NCBI GenBank assembly: GCA_963800395.1
Contig: CAWDBD010000008.1
Span: 1 to 64,000, forward strand
Origin: DASSBG01 sp963800395
GTDB taxonomy: Bacteria; Pseudomonadota; Gammaproteobacteria; Xanthomonadales; Rhodanobacteraceae
DNA length: 64,000 nt
Direction of reading: 5' to 3'
Part shown: in pieces, positions 20,255-30,666 of the stretch
Layout: every line of letters begins with the position of its first letter
Position numbering within the stretch: the first letter of the stretch is position 1
Program-made: the position numbers and the translations under genes
The notes under the pieces: model-generated
The model's database searches: none
Told to the model about the DNA's origin: nothing
The model's input: the letters and a program-made list of their open reading frames with translations, nothing else

Positions 20255-22051
20255 TCAGAGCATGTCGCTCATGCCGGCGCCAAAGCCGGTGATGATGCGT
20301 GTGTAGATGGTCTTGAGGGGAAGGGCCACCTCGGGAAACTCGCCGACCGGCTCGTAGCAGGCATAGAAGCGCGGATCCTCGCGCCGCATCACCGGGCAGC
20401 CCGGCTTCAGCTGGTAGCTGGTGGCGTAGCCGAACGGCCACAGATCGAAAATAGGCAGGGCTGCAGACAGTTTTGCCAGAGCCCGGTTGATACGTCCCAC
20501 CATGCCATTGACCTGGCGCTTGGCTACCACCCAGGAGTTGCCGGGGCGGATAGTGGCCAGGATGGAAGCGCGCACCACACGAGCGAAGTCACGGTCATGG
20601 ATGATGATTCCGCATTCGGTGTTGTAGTCATCCGAGCGCGGATCGAAGTTGTGCGAACCGATCATCACGTACTGCTTGTCGACCACCATGGACTTTGCAT
20701 GCAGGCTGACGCGTACACCGCTGGTGGTCAGCGGTACTGCGCTGTAGCGTCCACGATTGCCGACTCTGGCACCTGACCCGGACAACTCGTTGTAGTGGGC
20801 GATCATGCGCGGCGCATCGACCGGGTGCGGTTTCTGCTCGTAGATGTTGAAGTTGAACACAGCCAGATAGCGACGCACGTACTTGTGCGCCACGGCATAG
20901 ACCGCAAATGCGTCGGTCGAGGCCAGTGAATTGGTCGAGATCAGTATGCGAACCCTGGAGCGCTCCTTCTGCAGCTTGCGGAAGATGCGCTGGCCGCGGT
21001 CGCTTATCACCAGATACGGTGTCTGCAGAATGATTTCCTGGCTCGCCGTGGACACCAGATTCATCAGGTGCGCTGTCAGTTCGCGCTCCCGCTTGCTGGG
21101 GTTGTCTGTCTTGCCCGGACGGTCGGCAAAGTACTCGACATCCTTCAGCGACTTCGCTCGGAGCAGAAAATGGCTCTTGATGTATGCCGGGTCCGCTGCT
21201 TCTTCCAGGACCCGTTGAACGCGGTCGGCGCGTTCATACCGGGGCGGTTGCCAGCCGGGGGCATCGGGGCCATCGCGGATCAGCTGTGCGCTGACATCAC
21301 GCAACAAAGTCAGCTTCACGGCGCGCGGATGGTTCCAGAACAGAAAAAAACTGGCGCGCATGTCCTGTGCCACGGGGCCGGCCACCAGGATGTCGCGATC
21401 CAGAAAGTTGAAGTCGCTGTCCCAATCGAAGTATCGATTTTCATAATTGCGGCCACCGGTGATGCCGATATGGCCGTCGACCAGGAACAGCTTGTTGTGC
21501 ATGCGCTGGTTGAGGTTGGAAAAACAGCACAGGCCGCCAACGAAATATCCGAAAGCGCCTGTTTCGGCCGATTGCAGGGTCGGGTTGTAAAGTCGCAATT
21601 CGAAATTGACGTGGGTGCGTGCAAGAGTTGCGAGTTGTTCCAGGTCGTTGAACGAAGCCAGCTGATCGGCCAGTATGCGTACATGCACGCCGCGCCGCGC
21701 CGCGGCGACCAGTGCGTCCAGCATCAGCTTTCCGGCATCGTCGTTGGCCCAGATATAGGTCTGGATGCTGATCGACTGGCGCGCGGCACGTATCAGGTTG
21801 AGGCGGGCGATCAGAGCGTCTTCGCCCAGATCCAGAATCACCGCCTGGTTGCGATTGCCCTTGCCCTGCGCAGCCAGGGCGTACAGCCCCGAGTCTGCCG
21901 CACAATGGTCCCTGCGCTGGCAACTGACGTCATGTTCGATATTGGAAGAGACCATATGCCGTGCGCGCAGCACCTGGCGCTGGCTGGGCATGCAGGCGGT
22001 GAGCATCGGCAACAGCAGGAGCAGCAGCCATGTGCGCGGCAGCAACCTCAT
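20255..22051 (-). CDS. Phospholipase D-family lipoprotein (ClsC/cardiolipin synthase-like)
   Basis: A 598-residue protein with two HKD motifs: HNKLFLVDGHIGITGGRN at about 184-201 and HAKSMVVDKQYVMIGSHN at about 449-466. Both have the full H-x-K-x4-D pattern, so it should be an active phosphatidyltransferase or phosphodiesterase. The start at 22,051 gives a lipoprotein signal (LPRTWLLLLLLPMLTAC), so it is probably anchored outside the cytoplasmic membrane. Its ATG overlaps the yceI stop (TGATG). E. coli ClsC makes cardiolipin from phosphatidylethanolamine and phosphatidylglycerol; this one could do so or remodel other lipids. Confidence 0.87.
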   Translation of the reverse strand: MRLLPRTWLLLLLLPMLTACMPSQRQVLRARHMVSSNIEHDVSCQRRDHCAADSGLYALAAQGKGNRNQAVILDLGEDALIARLNLIRAARQSISIQTYIWANDDAGKLMLDALVAAARRGVHVRILADQLASFNDLEQLATLARTHVNFELRLYNPTLQSAETGAFGYFVGGLCCFSNLNQRMHNKLFLVDGHIGITGGRNYENRYFDWDSDFNFLDRDILVAGPVAQDMRASFFLFWNHPRAVKLTLLRDVSAQLIRDGPDAPGWQPPRYERADRVQRVLEEAADPAYIKSHFLLRAKSLKDVEYFADRPGKTDNPSKRERELTAHLMNLVSTASQEIILQTPYLVISDRGQRIFRKLQKERSRVRILISTNSLASTDAFAVYAVAHKYVRRYLAVFNFNIYEQKPHPVDAPRMIAHYNELSGSGARVGNRGRYSAVPLTTSGVRVSLHAKSMVVDKQYVMIGSHNFDPRSDDYNTECGIIIHDRDFARVVRASILATIRPGNSWVVAKRQVNGMVGRINRALAKLSAALPIFDLWPFGYATSYQLKPGCPVMRREDPRFYACYEPVGEFPEVALPLKTIYTRIITGFGAGMSDML

Positions 22052-22604
22052 CACGGCGCGACAAGCCGGATAACCAGGCGCAACTGCACATGATCGGACA
22101 GCGTGAACCGATACGCGGTCATGCCGAAATTGGAACGCTGGATGACGCCCCGGACGTCGAATCCGGCAGTCGCTCAGGCGGTTTGGTTGGCATGCTTCGG
22201 GCGAAAGCTCGAAGGTGACTGCGCTGGGTGACACCGCGCATGGTCAGATGGCCATCGATGTTGCCCCCGTCGAACAGCAAATGCGTGTCAAAGTCTCTGG
22301 AGCGAAAGCTGATGGTGGGGTAGTTTTCAGTGTCGAAAAACTCCTTCGAGCGCAGCATGGCCTTGTAGTGCGGGTTGTCCATGCGAACCTGGTCGACATC
22401 GATCTGCACTTCCACCCGGGAGCGCTGCGAATCATCCATGGCGACGGTGCCGCGCAAGCCAGCCACGCGACCTTCAATATTCTTGAACCACAAGGTGCGG
22501 ACCGCAAAAGTGGCATTCGAATGTGCGCTGTCGATGCGGATGGTTTCGTTGGCCGGGGCCGCTGAGCAACACAACAACAGGATCAGGCTGGCGAGCAGTC
22601 TCAC
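22051..22604 (-). pseudogene. YceI family periplasmic protein, two frame changes near the 3' end
   Basis: Secreted lipocalin-like isoprenoid-binding family. Signal peptide at 1-18 (LLASLILLLCCSAAPA), then the YceI core: IDSAHSNATFAVRTLWF, VEVQIDVDQVRMDNPHYKAM and FFDTENYPTISFRS. After GVTQ near 22,216 the expected VTFELSPEACQ is in another frame. Near 22,170 a second change leads to FDVRGVIQRSNFGMTAYRF and a stop at 22,051-22,053 that overlaps the next ATG. The uninterrupted first frame instead stops at 22,119. The preserved family ending shows the ancestral length. It overlaps sixA by 4 bases. Confidence 0.8.
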
Positions 22605-23071
22605 GGTGTCCAGAATGCTTGCAGGATGCCCGCACCGGGTTCGATGCGCTGGTCAAAGGAAATGCATGCCAGCGATGCCGGTGGCATGCCGCGATGGCTG
22701 CCCGAGCGGCCATTGGTCAGCAGACCCAGAAGACGCTCCATACCGGGGTTGTGGCCGACCAGCATGACCGATTCGGTCGCCGGCTGCTCGTCCAGCATGG
22801 CCAGCAGTTCCCCGGGGCTCGCATCATAGATGCTCTCGAATTTTCGAAGGTCGGATTCAGGCATGCTCTCGTGCACCGCATCGGCGGTTTGCCTGGCCCT
22901 CAGGGCGGGGGAGCACAGTATCAGGCCGGGCCTGTGATGGTGCTGTACCAGCCAGCGGCCGGCGTGCCGCGCCTGGGCAATGCCTTCCTCGCTCAGCGCG
23001 CGGTTGCGATCCATGCCGTCGGCCGCGGCCGACCGGGCCTGGGCGTGGCGCAGCAGAATGAGTTCATGCAT
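22601..23071 (-). CDS. sixA: Phosphohistidine phosphatase SixA
   Basis: A 156-residue histidine phosphatase. It opens MHELILLRHAQAR, the RHG-type catalytic motif with the nucleophilic His near residue 9, and has a second His in LVGHNPGMERLL near residue 105. In E. coli SixA dephosphorylates NPr of the nitrogen phosphotransferase system. Length and motifs match. It overlaps yceI by 4 bases (ATGA) and is 14 bases downstream of the ParA-like gene, so it sits inside a compact operon. Confidence 0.88.
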   Translation of the reverse strand: MHELILLRHAQARSAAADGMDRNRALSEEGIAQARHAGRWLVQHHHRPGLILCSPALRARQTADAVHESMPESDLRKFESIYDASPGELLAMLDEQPATESVMLVGHNPGMERLLGLLTNGRSGSHRGMPPASLACISFDQRIEPGAGILQAFWTP

Positions 23072-23085
23072 GCCGGCAGCTCCGA

Positions 23086-23730
23086 TCAGGCGCGGGTGTG
23101 ATGATGCAACCAGTGTTGCAGGCGATTCCAGTCGTGCTGATGGCCACGTACTACCTCGGAGTTGTAGTCGAACATGCTTTTGCCCAGCCCCGCCAGCAGG
23201 ACGTAGGCCTGGCTGTCGCGCAGTTGCGCCACCACTGGAAACGGGAAATCATCACCCATTTCGGCAAGGGCATCCTGGCTGGCGTGTGTCCACAGGCGCA
23301 GCCGGTTGCCAACCACGCCAACCGGCAAATCACCGCGGCGAATGCGCGGAAGCGCGGCCAGTTCCGTGAGATAGGGAAGCGTGGCATCGAGGTCGATGCC
23401 CGAGGGCAGCACCGGCACGATAACGGCATCCACATCGTCCATCCATTTTTGCAGCTGTGCTGGTCTGGTACCGGCAGCGGTATCGATGATGACAATGTCA
23501 TGGTCGCGCGAGAGTCGTTGCATCACGTTGCGGCCCGGCTCCACCACCGTAACCTGGGGCAGATCGGCTGGCCGCATGCGCGCCCAGTTCAGGGATGACC
23601 CCTGGGGGTCGGCGTCAATCAATGCTGCCGCATGGCCGCGATGGGCCCAACAGGCGGCCAGATTGGTGGCCACGGTGGTCTTGCCGCAGCCACCCTTGCT
23701 GCTTGCCACGAGAACCTTGCGCATCGTCAA
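23086..23730 (-). CDS. Orphan ParA/MinD-family ATPase
   Basis: A 214-residue P-loop ATPase with the deviant Walker A motif (SSKGGCGKTTVATNLA, about residues 10-25), a switch region (IDADPQGSSLNWARMR) and Walker B-like IVIIDTAAG. No ParB-like partner lies next to it, and the chromosomal parAB pair is elsewhere (54,340-56,003). So this is an orphan, perhaps positioning a membrane or cytoplasmic complex. It starts at ATG 23,730; an internal Met at residue 3 is equally possible. It lies between the secreted alanine-rich protein and sixA. The cargo is unknown. Confidence 0.85.
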   Translation of the reverse strand: MTMRKVLVASSKGGCGKTTVATNLAACWAHRGHAAALIDADPQGSSLNWARMRPADLPQVTVVEPGRNVMQRLSRDHDIVIIDTAAGTRPAQLQKWMDDVDAVIVPVLPSGIDLDATLPYLTELAALPRIRRGDLPVGVVGNRLRLWTHASQDALAEMGDDFPFPVVAQLRDSQAYVLLAGLGKSMFDYNSEVVRGHQHDWNRLQHWLHHHTRA

Positions 23731-23774
23731 ACCTCCGAGCGATCTTCGAGACTCTGCTCAAGAGTACACCAGAT

Positions 23775-25040
23775 TCAGCCGCAAACGCCCAACTGCAAAA
23801 GCCCGGGTCCTACCAGCCGCGGGTGGTCTCGACGGTCCGGATTTGCAGCTGAAGCCGCTGCGGCTTTGCCGGATGATGTGCTGCGGGCCGGCTGACTGCT
23901 GCTGGCCGCAACCGCTGGTTGTGCGGCGGAGCTGGTCGGGCGTGGGCTCTCGAAGAGGTCTGCGGAGCTTGCAGCGATGGCCGGTGCCGGGGCAGCGTCA
24001 GGCGAGCTGGTGGCAGTAGCAGGGTTCGCGGGAGACGTGGACGAGCTCGCCGTTGGTGGCGCTTCGACAGGAATACCTTGCTGCCGCAGCAAAGCGCTCA
24101 TGCGTGTAAGCTCGCTGCCGCCGGATTGGCCCAGGCGGAGCAGTTCCAGGGCAAGTGCCTGGTTGCCCAGCGCCTTGAACGTCAGACGACTGTAGTTGCG
24201 CAACTGCCACACCAGATCGCGCATGTCGGCTTTGGCTTCGGCGCGGGCAGCGGGTGTGGCAGCAAGGACGTCCTTCAGGTGCAGGCCTGCGGCGCGTGCC
24301 CTTGGGCTGCTGCCCCAGGCCAGGATGTGCGCCAGCTTTCGGCAGCTTGACAGCAGCTCGCCGACGTCGTCATTGGCCTCGGGATCACACAACTCCATGA
24401 TTGGCAGAAAGCCGGGTTCGGGTTGCGCAGTTGCCTGGCCGTAGGCAAGAAAGGCCTGCGCCGACGCCGGACCGGCTTCGCTGCTTGCGTTGCCGGCGTA
24501 GGCGTGTACCACGGCCTCGGGCACGGGCAAGGACGTGGCTGCCAGCGTCAGCGCCTGCAAGACAGCACCACCATAGTCGTTGTAGCCGCGCGCATCGGCA
24601 GCCTTGCGCAGTGCGGCCAGTTGCGCGTCGCGGTCGCCATCTCGGGCTGCCCGGTCGAGAACGAGGATCCATACGGCCGCGTTGTCCTCTGCCATGCTCT
24701 CAAGCCTGGCCAGGGCATCAGCATTCGGGCAGTTTTGTGCCTTGCGATCGCAATCGCCCAGGCGTGCCCAGATCACGGCAGCACTGTCCGGGTCGGCGGC
24801 GGCAGCGCGTGCCAGCAGACTGTCATAGTCCAGTCCGGGGGCACTGTCGTTGAAGGTACGTGCCAGCAGGGCGGCACCGAGCAGGTGGGGGGCATCGGCG
24901 CGCAAGGTCAATACGCTGATCAGATCATGCTTGTATTGCGCCAGGGCCTGGATGCGCGGGTCGACGTCGGCTTGCGCAGCCGTCGCGATGGCGCTCAGGC
25001 CAAGCAGCACAAGGCGACTTGTCAGGTGGCGCCAGGTCAA
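23775..25040 (-). CDS. Secreted alanine-rich protein of unknown function
   Basis: I do not recognise this 421-residue protein. A TTG at 25,040, overlapping the speE stop, gives a credible signal peptide (WRHLTSRLVLLGLSAIATAAQA); no ATG start makes sense because earlier ones lie inside speE. The middle is helical with repeats resembling weak Sel1/TPR-like units (LARLESMAEDNAAVWILVLD) and six or so Cys, including LGDCDRKAQNC. The last 80 residues are a Ser/Ala/Pro low-complexity tail (SPANPATATSSPDAAPAPA). Probably periplasmic. Coupled to speE by overlap. Confidence 0.72.
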   Translation of the reverse strand: MTWRHLTSRLVLLGLSAIATAAQADVDPRIQALAQYKHDLISVLTLRADAPHLLGAALLARTFNDSAPGLDYDSLLARAAAADPDSAAVIWARLGDCDRKAQNCPNADALARLESMAEDNAAVWILVLDRAARDGDRDAQLAALRKAADARGYNDYGGAVLQALTLAATSLPVPEAVVHAYAGNASSEAGPASAQAFLAYGQATAQPEPGFLPIMELCDPEANDDVGELLSSCRKLAHILAWGSSPRARAAGLHLKDVLAATPAARAEAKADMRDLVWQLRNYSRLTFKALGNQALALELLRLGQSGGSELTRMSALLRQQGIPVEAPPTASSSTSPANPATATSSPDAAPAPAIAASSADLFESPRPTSSAAQPAVAASSSQPARSTSSGKAAAASAANPDRRDHPRLVGPGLLQLGVCG

Positions 25041-25888
25041 GAGACCAGCGCCTCGTTCATGAACGGTGGCAGTGCCAGTGCGGCACGATGGACCTCGGCA
25101 CTGTAGTAGCGTGTATCGAAGGTCTTGATGGCAGCGGCTCGTTCGCGGAAGTCGTTCAGTTCGCCGCCCTTGCGGGACAAGGTGCAACTCCACCAGCCAC
25201 TGGGGTAGCACGGTTGCGGAAAGGTCAGGGTGCGCGCGCTCTGGAAGCCTGCCTCGTGCATGGAGTTGCGCAATGCGCGAATCAGGTCGATATGCAGCAG
25301 CGGTGACTCGGATTGCTGTACCAGAATGCCACCATGCCGCAGCGCCTTGAAGCAGCTTTCATGGAATGCGGTGTTGAACAGGCCTTCGGCCGGGCCGACC
25401 GGATCGGTGGAATCGATGATGACAAGATCCAGCGAATCGGCCTGCTGTTCGGCCATGTAGGCGATTCCATCATCGAAGCGCAGCTCGGCGCGGGGGTCGC
25501 CATTGGATTCGCACAGTTCCGGAAAATACTGCTCCGACAGGCGCGTGACGCGTTCGTCAATATCCACCTGCACTACCGATTCCACCTGGTCATGACGGAG
25601 CACCTCGCGCAGCGTGCCGCAATCACCGCCACCGATGATCACCACCCGCTTGGCCAGCGAGTGCGTGAACAGCGCCGGATGGGTCATCATTTCGTGGTAG
25701 AGGAAATTGTCGCGGCTGGTGAGCATGACGCAACCATCGATCACCATCAGATGGCCCCAGTCGGTGGTCTGATAGATCTCGATCGACTGGTATGGGGTTT
25801 TTTCGGCATGCAGTTGCTTTTCGATCCTGAAACCGATGGACGAACCGGAGGCCTCGTGTGCCTCTGTAAACCAGTTGGCTTGCGACAT
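25037..25888 (-). CDS. speE: Spermidine synthase SpeE
   Basis: Aminopropyltransferase making spermidine from putrescine and decarboxylated S-adenosylmethionine; 283 residues, cytoplasmic. Landmarks: FTEAHEASGSSIGFRIEK at the N-terminus, the nucleotide-binding VVIIGGGDCGTLREVLRH, VDIDERV with the ribose-binding Asp, and the active-site loop LVIIDSTDPVGPAEGLF. It is divergent from speA across 138 bases, which places two polyamine steps together. No speB, speC or speD is in the window. The stop overlaps the next gene by 4 bases. Confidence 0.95.
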   Translation of the reverse strand: MSQANWFTEAHEASGSSIGFRIEKQLHAEKTPYQSIEIYQTTDWGHLMVIDGCVMLTSRDNFLYHEMMTHPALFTHSLAKRVVIIGGGDCGTLREVLRHDQVESVVQVDIDERVTRLSEQYFPELCESNGDPRAELRFDDGIAYMAEQQADSLDLVIIDSTDPVGPAEGLFNTAFHESCFKALRHGGILVQQSESPLLHIDLIRALRNSMHEAGFQSARTLTFPQPCYPSGWWSCTLSRKGGELNDFRERAAAIKTFDTRYYSAEVHRAALALPPFMNEALVS

Positions 25889-25918
25889 GTTTCATTCCAT
25901 GCGTGATTCGACCGTGCG

Positions 25919-25961
25919 ATTGTAGCTGTTCGCACCTGCAGCTTCAGCAGACCGTTACAAT
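25919..25961. promoter_or_regulatory. Candidate divergent -10 elements for speE and speA
   Basis: In the 138-base gap, TACAAT occurs on the minus strand at 25,924-25,919 (31 bases before the speE ATG) and on the plus strand at 25,956-25,961 (upstream of speA). Both match the sigma-70 -10 consensus well, but -35 matches are poor. Back-to-back promoters would link the two polyamine genes. Confidence 0.35.
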
Positions 25962-26026
25962 GCTGTCTGCAAACAGGGTACCTCGCTTTCCATCGAGGAT
26001 CCGCGGACAACCGGGAATTACCAAGC

Positions 26027-27916
26027 ATGTCGACAAACTGGACCATCGACAAGGCACGCCGAACCTGGTCACTGCCACACTGGGGCGGAGGCTACGTGGA
26101 TGCAGGTGCGCACGGGCATTTGCTGGTGCGGCCTCGGCGCGACGGGGACGGCGAGGTGTCGCTGGCCGATGTGGTCGAGCGTGCCCGCGCGCAAGGGCTG
26201 CGGCTGCCCTTGCTGGTCCGCTTCCCGGACATTCTTGCCGATCGCCTGGCGCGACTGCAGCAGGCCTTCGCGCAGGCCATCTCCGAACATGCGCCCGGTG
26301 CACGCTATACAGCCGTCTACCCGATCAAGGTCAACCAGCAGCGTGATGTCGCCAGCGAACTGGTCGCTGCCGGCCGCGAACTGGGCGGCTTCGGCCTGGA
26401 GGCCGGTTCCAAGCCGGAGCTGATGGCCGTGATGGCCCTGGCCGAGCCCGGCGCACTGGTAGTGTGCAACGGCTACAAGGATCGCGAATACGTGCGCCTG
26501 GCCCTGATTGGCCGTCGCATGGGCCTTGATGTGCATATCGTCATCGAAAAGCCTTCCGAGCTCGAGCATGTTGTCGCCGAATCGCGGGCGCTGGGGATCG
26601 AGCCGCGCCTTGGCGTGCGCGTGCGGCTGGCCTCCATCGGCGCCGGCAAATGGCAGAATACCGGGGGCGACAAGGGCAAGTTCGGTCTTTCGCCGCGGCA
26701 GTTGCTGGAACTTCTCGGGCACCTGGAAAAAGCCGGTCTCACGAACAGCCTGAGGCTTCTGCACTTCCACATGGGCTCGCAGATTTCCAATGTGCGCGAT
26801 ATCGCCACCGGCATGCGCGAAGCGGTGCGCTACTTCGTCGAACTGCGCAAACTGGGCGTGCCTCTGGACACCGTCGATGCCGGTGGCGGCCTTGGCGTCG
26901 ATTACGAAGGCACGCGCTCGCGCAGCTACAATTCGATCAACTATTCCATGGCGCAGTACGCGGCGAGCATCGTGCAGCCGCTGGCCGAGGCCTGTGCCGA
27001 GCACGAGCTGGCGATGCCGCGCCTGGTGACCGAGGCCGGTCGCGCCATGACCGCGCACCATGCCGTGCTGGTGATAAACATCAATGAGGTCGAGGCGCGC
27101 CCGAGTGGCCGGGTGCCCCGCGCCCGGGCTGATGAGCCGGCCGTCTTGCGGCACCTGCGTGAAGTCCATGCGGCGCTGGAAACGCGCCCGCCGCTGGAGC
27201 TCTATCACGAGGCCCAGCACCATCTGGCAGAAGGCCAGACCCTGTTTGCCCTGGGTCAGATCGGTCTGGCCGAACGCGCCCGCCTTGACGATCTCTACTA
27301 CGCCATTGCCGCATCGGTGCGCAAGCGGCTCGATCCCGCCGAGCGTGCCCATCGTCAGGCGCTGGACGAGCTGGATGAAAAGCTGGTCGACAAGTATTTC
27401 GGCAATTTCTCGGTGTTCGAGTCGATCCCCGATGTCTGGGCGATTGATCAGGTGTTCCCGATCGTGCCGCTGTCTCGTCTGGATGAAGCGCCGACGCGGC
27501 GAGGTGTGCTGGTGGACATGACCTGCGATTCGGACGGTCGCATTGATCATTATGTCGATGCCGAAGGGGTCGATGTCAGCCTGCCCCTGCATGCGCTGAA
27601 AGCAGGCGAGAGCTATCTCCTCGGCATCTTCATGGTGGGTGCCTACCAGGAAACGCTGGGCGACATCCACAATCTGTTTGGCGATACCGATGCGGTCAAT
27701 GTGCGCCTGGTCGACGACAGCTTCGCGCTGGAACATCCGCGCCGCGGCGACAGCGCCGACCTGATGCTGGAATATGTCGGATACAACCTGGATGGCCTGC
27801 GCGCGGTCTACCGCGACAAGCTCGCTGCGGCCGGCATCACGGGCGACGAGGAGAGCGAGCTGATGCAGTCGCTGGAGAAAGGGCTTACCGGGTACACCTA
27901 TCTGGCCAGCAGCTGA
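26027..27916 (+). CDS. speA: Biosynthetic arginine decarboxylase SpeA
   Basis: PLP-dependent enzyme of the alanine-racemase-fold class, converting arginine to agmatine on the route to putrescine. At 629 residues it has the standard SpeA length. The PLP Lys is Lys101 in YPIKVNQQ; LLHFHMGSQISN, VDAGGGLGVDYEGT and the C-terminal substrate Cys region (VDMTCDSDGRIDHYVD) are all intact. It is divergent from speE. A downstream agmatinase gene is not present, so putrescine formation must use genes elsewhere. After its stop, 27,917-28,053 shows no clear element. Confidence 0.96.
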   Translation: MSTNWTIDKARRTWSLPHWGGGYVDAGAHGHLLVRPRRDGDGEVSLADVVERARAQGLRLPLLVRFPDILADRLARLQQAFAQAISEHAPGARYTAVYPIKVNQQRDVASELVAAGRELGGFGLEAGSKPELMAVMALAEPGALVVCNGYKDREYVRLALIGRRMGLDVHIVIEKPSELEHVVAESRALGIEPRLGVRVRLASIGAGKWQNTGGDKGKFGLSPRQLLELLGHLEKAGLTNSLRLLHFHMGSQISNVRDIATGMREAVRYFVELRKLGVPLDTVDAGGGLGVDYEGTRSRSYNSINYSMAQYAASIVQPLAEACAEHELAMPRLVTEAGRAMTAHHAVLVININEVEARPSGRVPRARADEPAVLRHLREVHAALETRPPLELYHEAQHHLAEGQTLFALGQIGLAERARLDDLYYAIAASVRKRLDPAERAHRQALDELDEKLVDKYFGNFSVFESIPDVWAIDQVFPIVPLSRLDEAPTRRGVLVDMTCDSDGRIDHYVDAEGVDVSLPLHALKAGESYLLGIFMVGAYQETLGDIHNLFGDTDAVNVRLVDDSFALEHPRRGDSADLMLEYVGYNLDGLRAVYRDKLAAAGITGDEESELMQSLEKGLTGYTYLASS

Positions 27917-28053
27917 GCCCGGGCTGCGGGCTGCATAGTCGGCGGCAGCGCTTTGCCGGCTTCCCTGATCGCGTGCCGGCGAGCTACGGGTCACGGAAAC
28001 TGCTGCAGTGATGAGGCATACTGAACATCTGCCCCACCCCTGAGGCTGCCGAC

Positions 28054-29367
<1,314 letters not shown>

Positions 29368-29511
29368 TCCCGAGCCGCCTTCGGCGATGCGGTAGTCGGC
29401 GCGCGCGCATTCGGCGCCCCGCGAGGGCCTGTGCGGATGCGCGTGCCCGGCGGCATACACATGGCGGAACACCCGCCGCTGCGGCGACCCCGGCTGCTCC
29501 GCGCCATGTGC

Positions 29512-29695
29512 CTAGCCCGGATTATTCATCAGCGTTGGTAGCGAGCCGGTTCAAGGGCATGTCCGGCGTGGCTTTCGCGCCCGAGCAGTGCGCAGGCGTA
29601 GCCGACACTACGTCGAGCACTGCGACCAAGCGAAAGCCGCACCGGGCGTGTCATTGGGCCGGCGCAGTAGAAGGTTGGTGAATAATGCGGGCTAG
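29512..29695. mobile_element. MITE-like element, copy 1 (complete)
   Basis: 184 bases without coding capacity, bounded by 20-base terminal inverted repeats. The left end is CTAGCCCGGATTATTCATCA; the right end read in reverse is CTAGCCCGCATTATTCACCA, an 18 of 20 match. The interior is itself an imperfect palindrome (GGCTTTCGC on one arm, GCGAAAGCC on the other). CTAG occurs at both outer ends and may be the target duplication. Positions 29,512-29,667 match 58,539-58,694 in inverted orientation over 156 ungapped bases with about 15 differences by hand count. Its right CTAG supplies the stop of the SDR gene. Confidence 0.82.
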
Positions 29696-30444
29696 GCCCG
29701 ATGCACCTGCAGCCCGGCAGCAGACTGGCTGACCGGCATGATCTCGATGCGGTTGATGTTCAGGTGCGGCGGCAGGCGGGCAATCCAGTGCACGGTTTCG
29801 GCAATGTCCTGCGCGGTAATGGGGTCGGCCCCGGCATACATCTTTTCCGACGCGGCCTCGTCACCGCCGGTTCGGACCAGGGTGAACTCGGTTTCCGCCA
29901 TGCCCGGTTCGATCGAGGTCACGCGCACGCCGGTGCCGTGCAGATCGCAGCGCAGGCCTTGCGCAAACTGGGTGACAAAAGCCTTGGTGGCGCCGTACAC
30001 GTTGCCACCCTTGTAGGGATAGGTGCCGGAGATCGAGCTGATGTTGATGATGGCGCCCTTGCGCTCTATCAGTCGCGGCAGCAGGTATCGGGTCATGGCG
30101 ACCAGGGCGGTGACATTGGTGTCGATCATCTGCCGCCACTGGTCCAGGTCGGCCTCCTGGGCGGGATTTGTCCCCAGTGCCAGGCCGGCGTTGTTGACCA
30201 GCAGGTCGATGTCGGCAAAGTCGGCGGGGAGTGTGTCGATCGCTGCCTGCATTGCCGCATCATCGCGCATGTCGAATGCGGCGACATGCATGGTGCCGGG
30301 GTCGGACTTCTGCGCCAGCTCCTGCAGTCGCTCCTCGCGTCGGCCACTGACGATGACCCGCCATCCATCCTGCACCAGGCGCCAGGCAATCGCCGCGCCA
30401 AAACCGGATGTGGCTCCGGTAACCCATGCTGTCTTGTTGTTCAT
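29692..30444 (-). CDS. SDR family oxidoreductase (YdfG-like)
   Basis: A 250-residue NADP-dependent short-chain dehydrogenase, most like E. coli YdfG, which oxidises 3-hydroxy acids such as serine and reduces malonic semialdehyde. Cofactor motif TGATSGFG at about 8-15, NNAG at about 83, catalytic Ser in NISSISGTYPYKG and Tyr-x3-Lys in YGATKAF. The C-terminus (EIMPVSQSAAGLQVHR) matches the family's natural end. The ATG at 30,444 is chosen because the Rossmann fold begins directly after it. The TAG stop lies in the terminal CTAG of the MITE-like element. Confidence 0.92.
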   Translation of the reverse strand: MNNKTAWVTGATSGFGAAIAWRLVQDGWRVIVSGRREERLQELAQKSDPGTMHVAAFDMRDDAAMQAAIDTLPADFADIDLLVNNAGLALGTNPAQEADLDQWRQMIDTNVTALVAMTRYLLPRLIERKGAIINISSISGTYPYKGGNVYGATKAFVTQFAQGLRCDLHGTGVRVTSIEPGMAETEFTLVRTGGDEAASEKMYAGADPITAQDIAETVHWIARLPPHLNINRIEIMPVSQSAAGLQVHRA

Positions 30445-30506
30445 GCCGATAGATACCCTCCGTTTCTGCCGCACGAGCACGCAATGCTGGCGAGCTGGCA
30501 ACATTG

Positions 30507-30586
30507 TCCGCGAAGGACGCAAAAGACGCAAAGAAGAGCCGAGGCGCTCTGTTCCCTTTCTTCGCGTGCCTTGCGACCTTCGCGGA
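30507..30586. repeat. Inverted repeat with GCGAAGG-CGCAAA arms
   Basis: Left arm 30,507-30,536 (begins TCCGCGAAGGACGCAAAAGA) and right arm 30,556-30,586 are imperfect reverse complements, forming a hairpin upstream of the SDR gene. The same arm sequence occurs once more at 48,591-48,621. No gene is visible from 30,445 to 30,666. Confidence 0.65.
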
Positions 30587-30666
30587 TTGTCCTGATTCCC
30601 GCGGTTGTCCGGCGGAGGGCGCAGTCTGCGCCTGCAAAGCCAGGGTTCAACCCTGAAATCGAACGC

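Noticed and set aside
26069..27994. 641-codon minus-strand frame across speA
   Set aside because: High-GC antisense openness. SpeA on the plus strand is complete and unmistakable.
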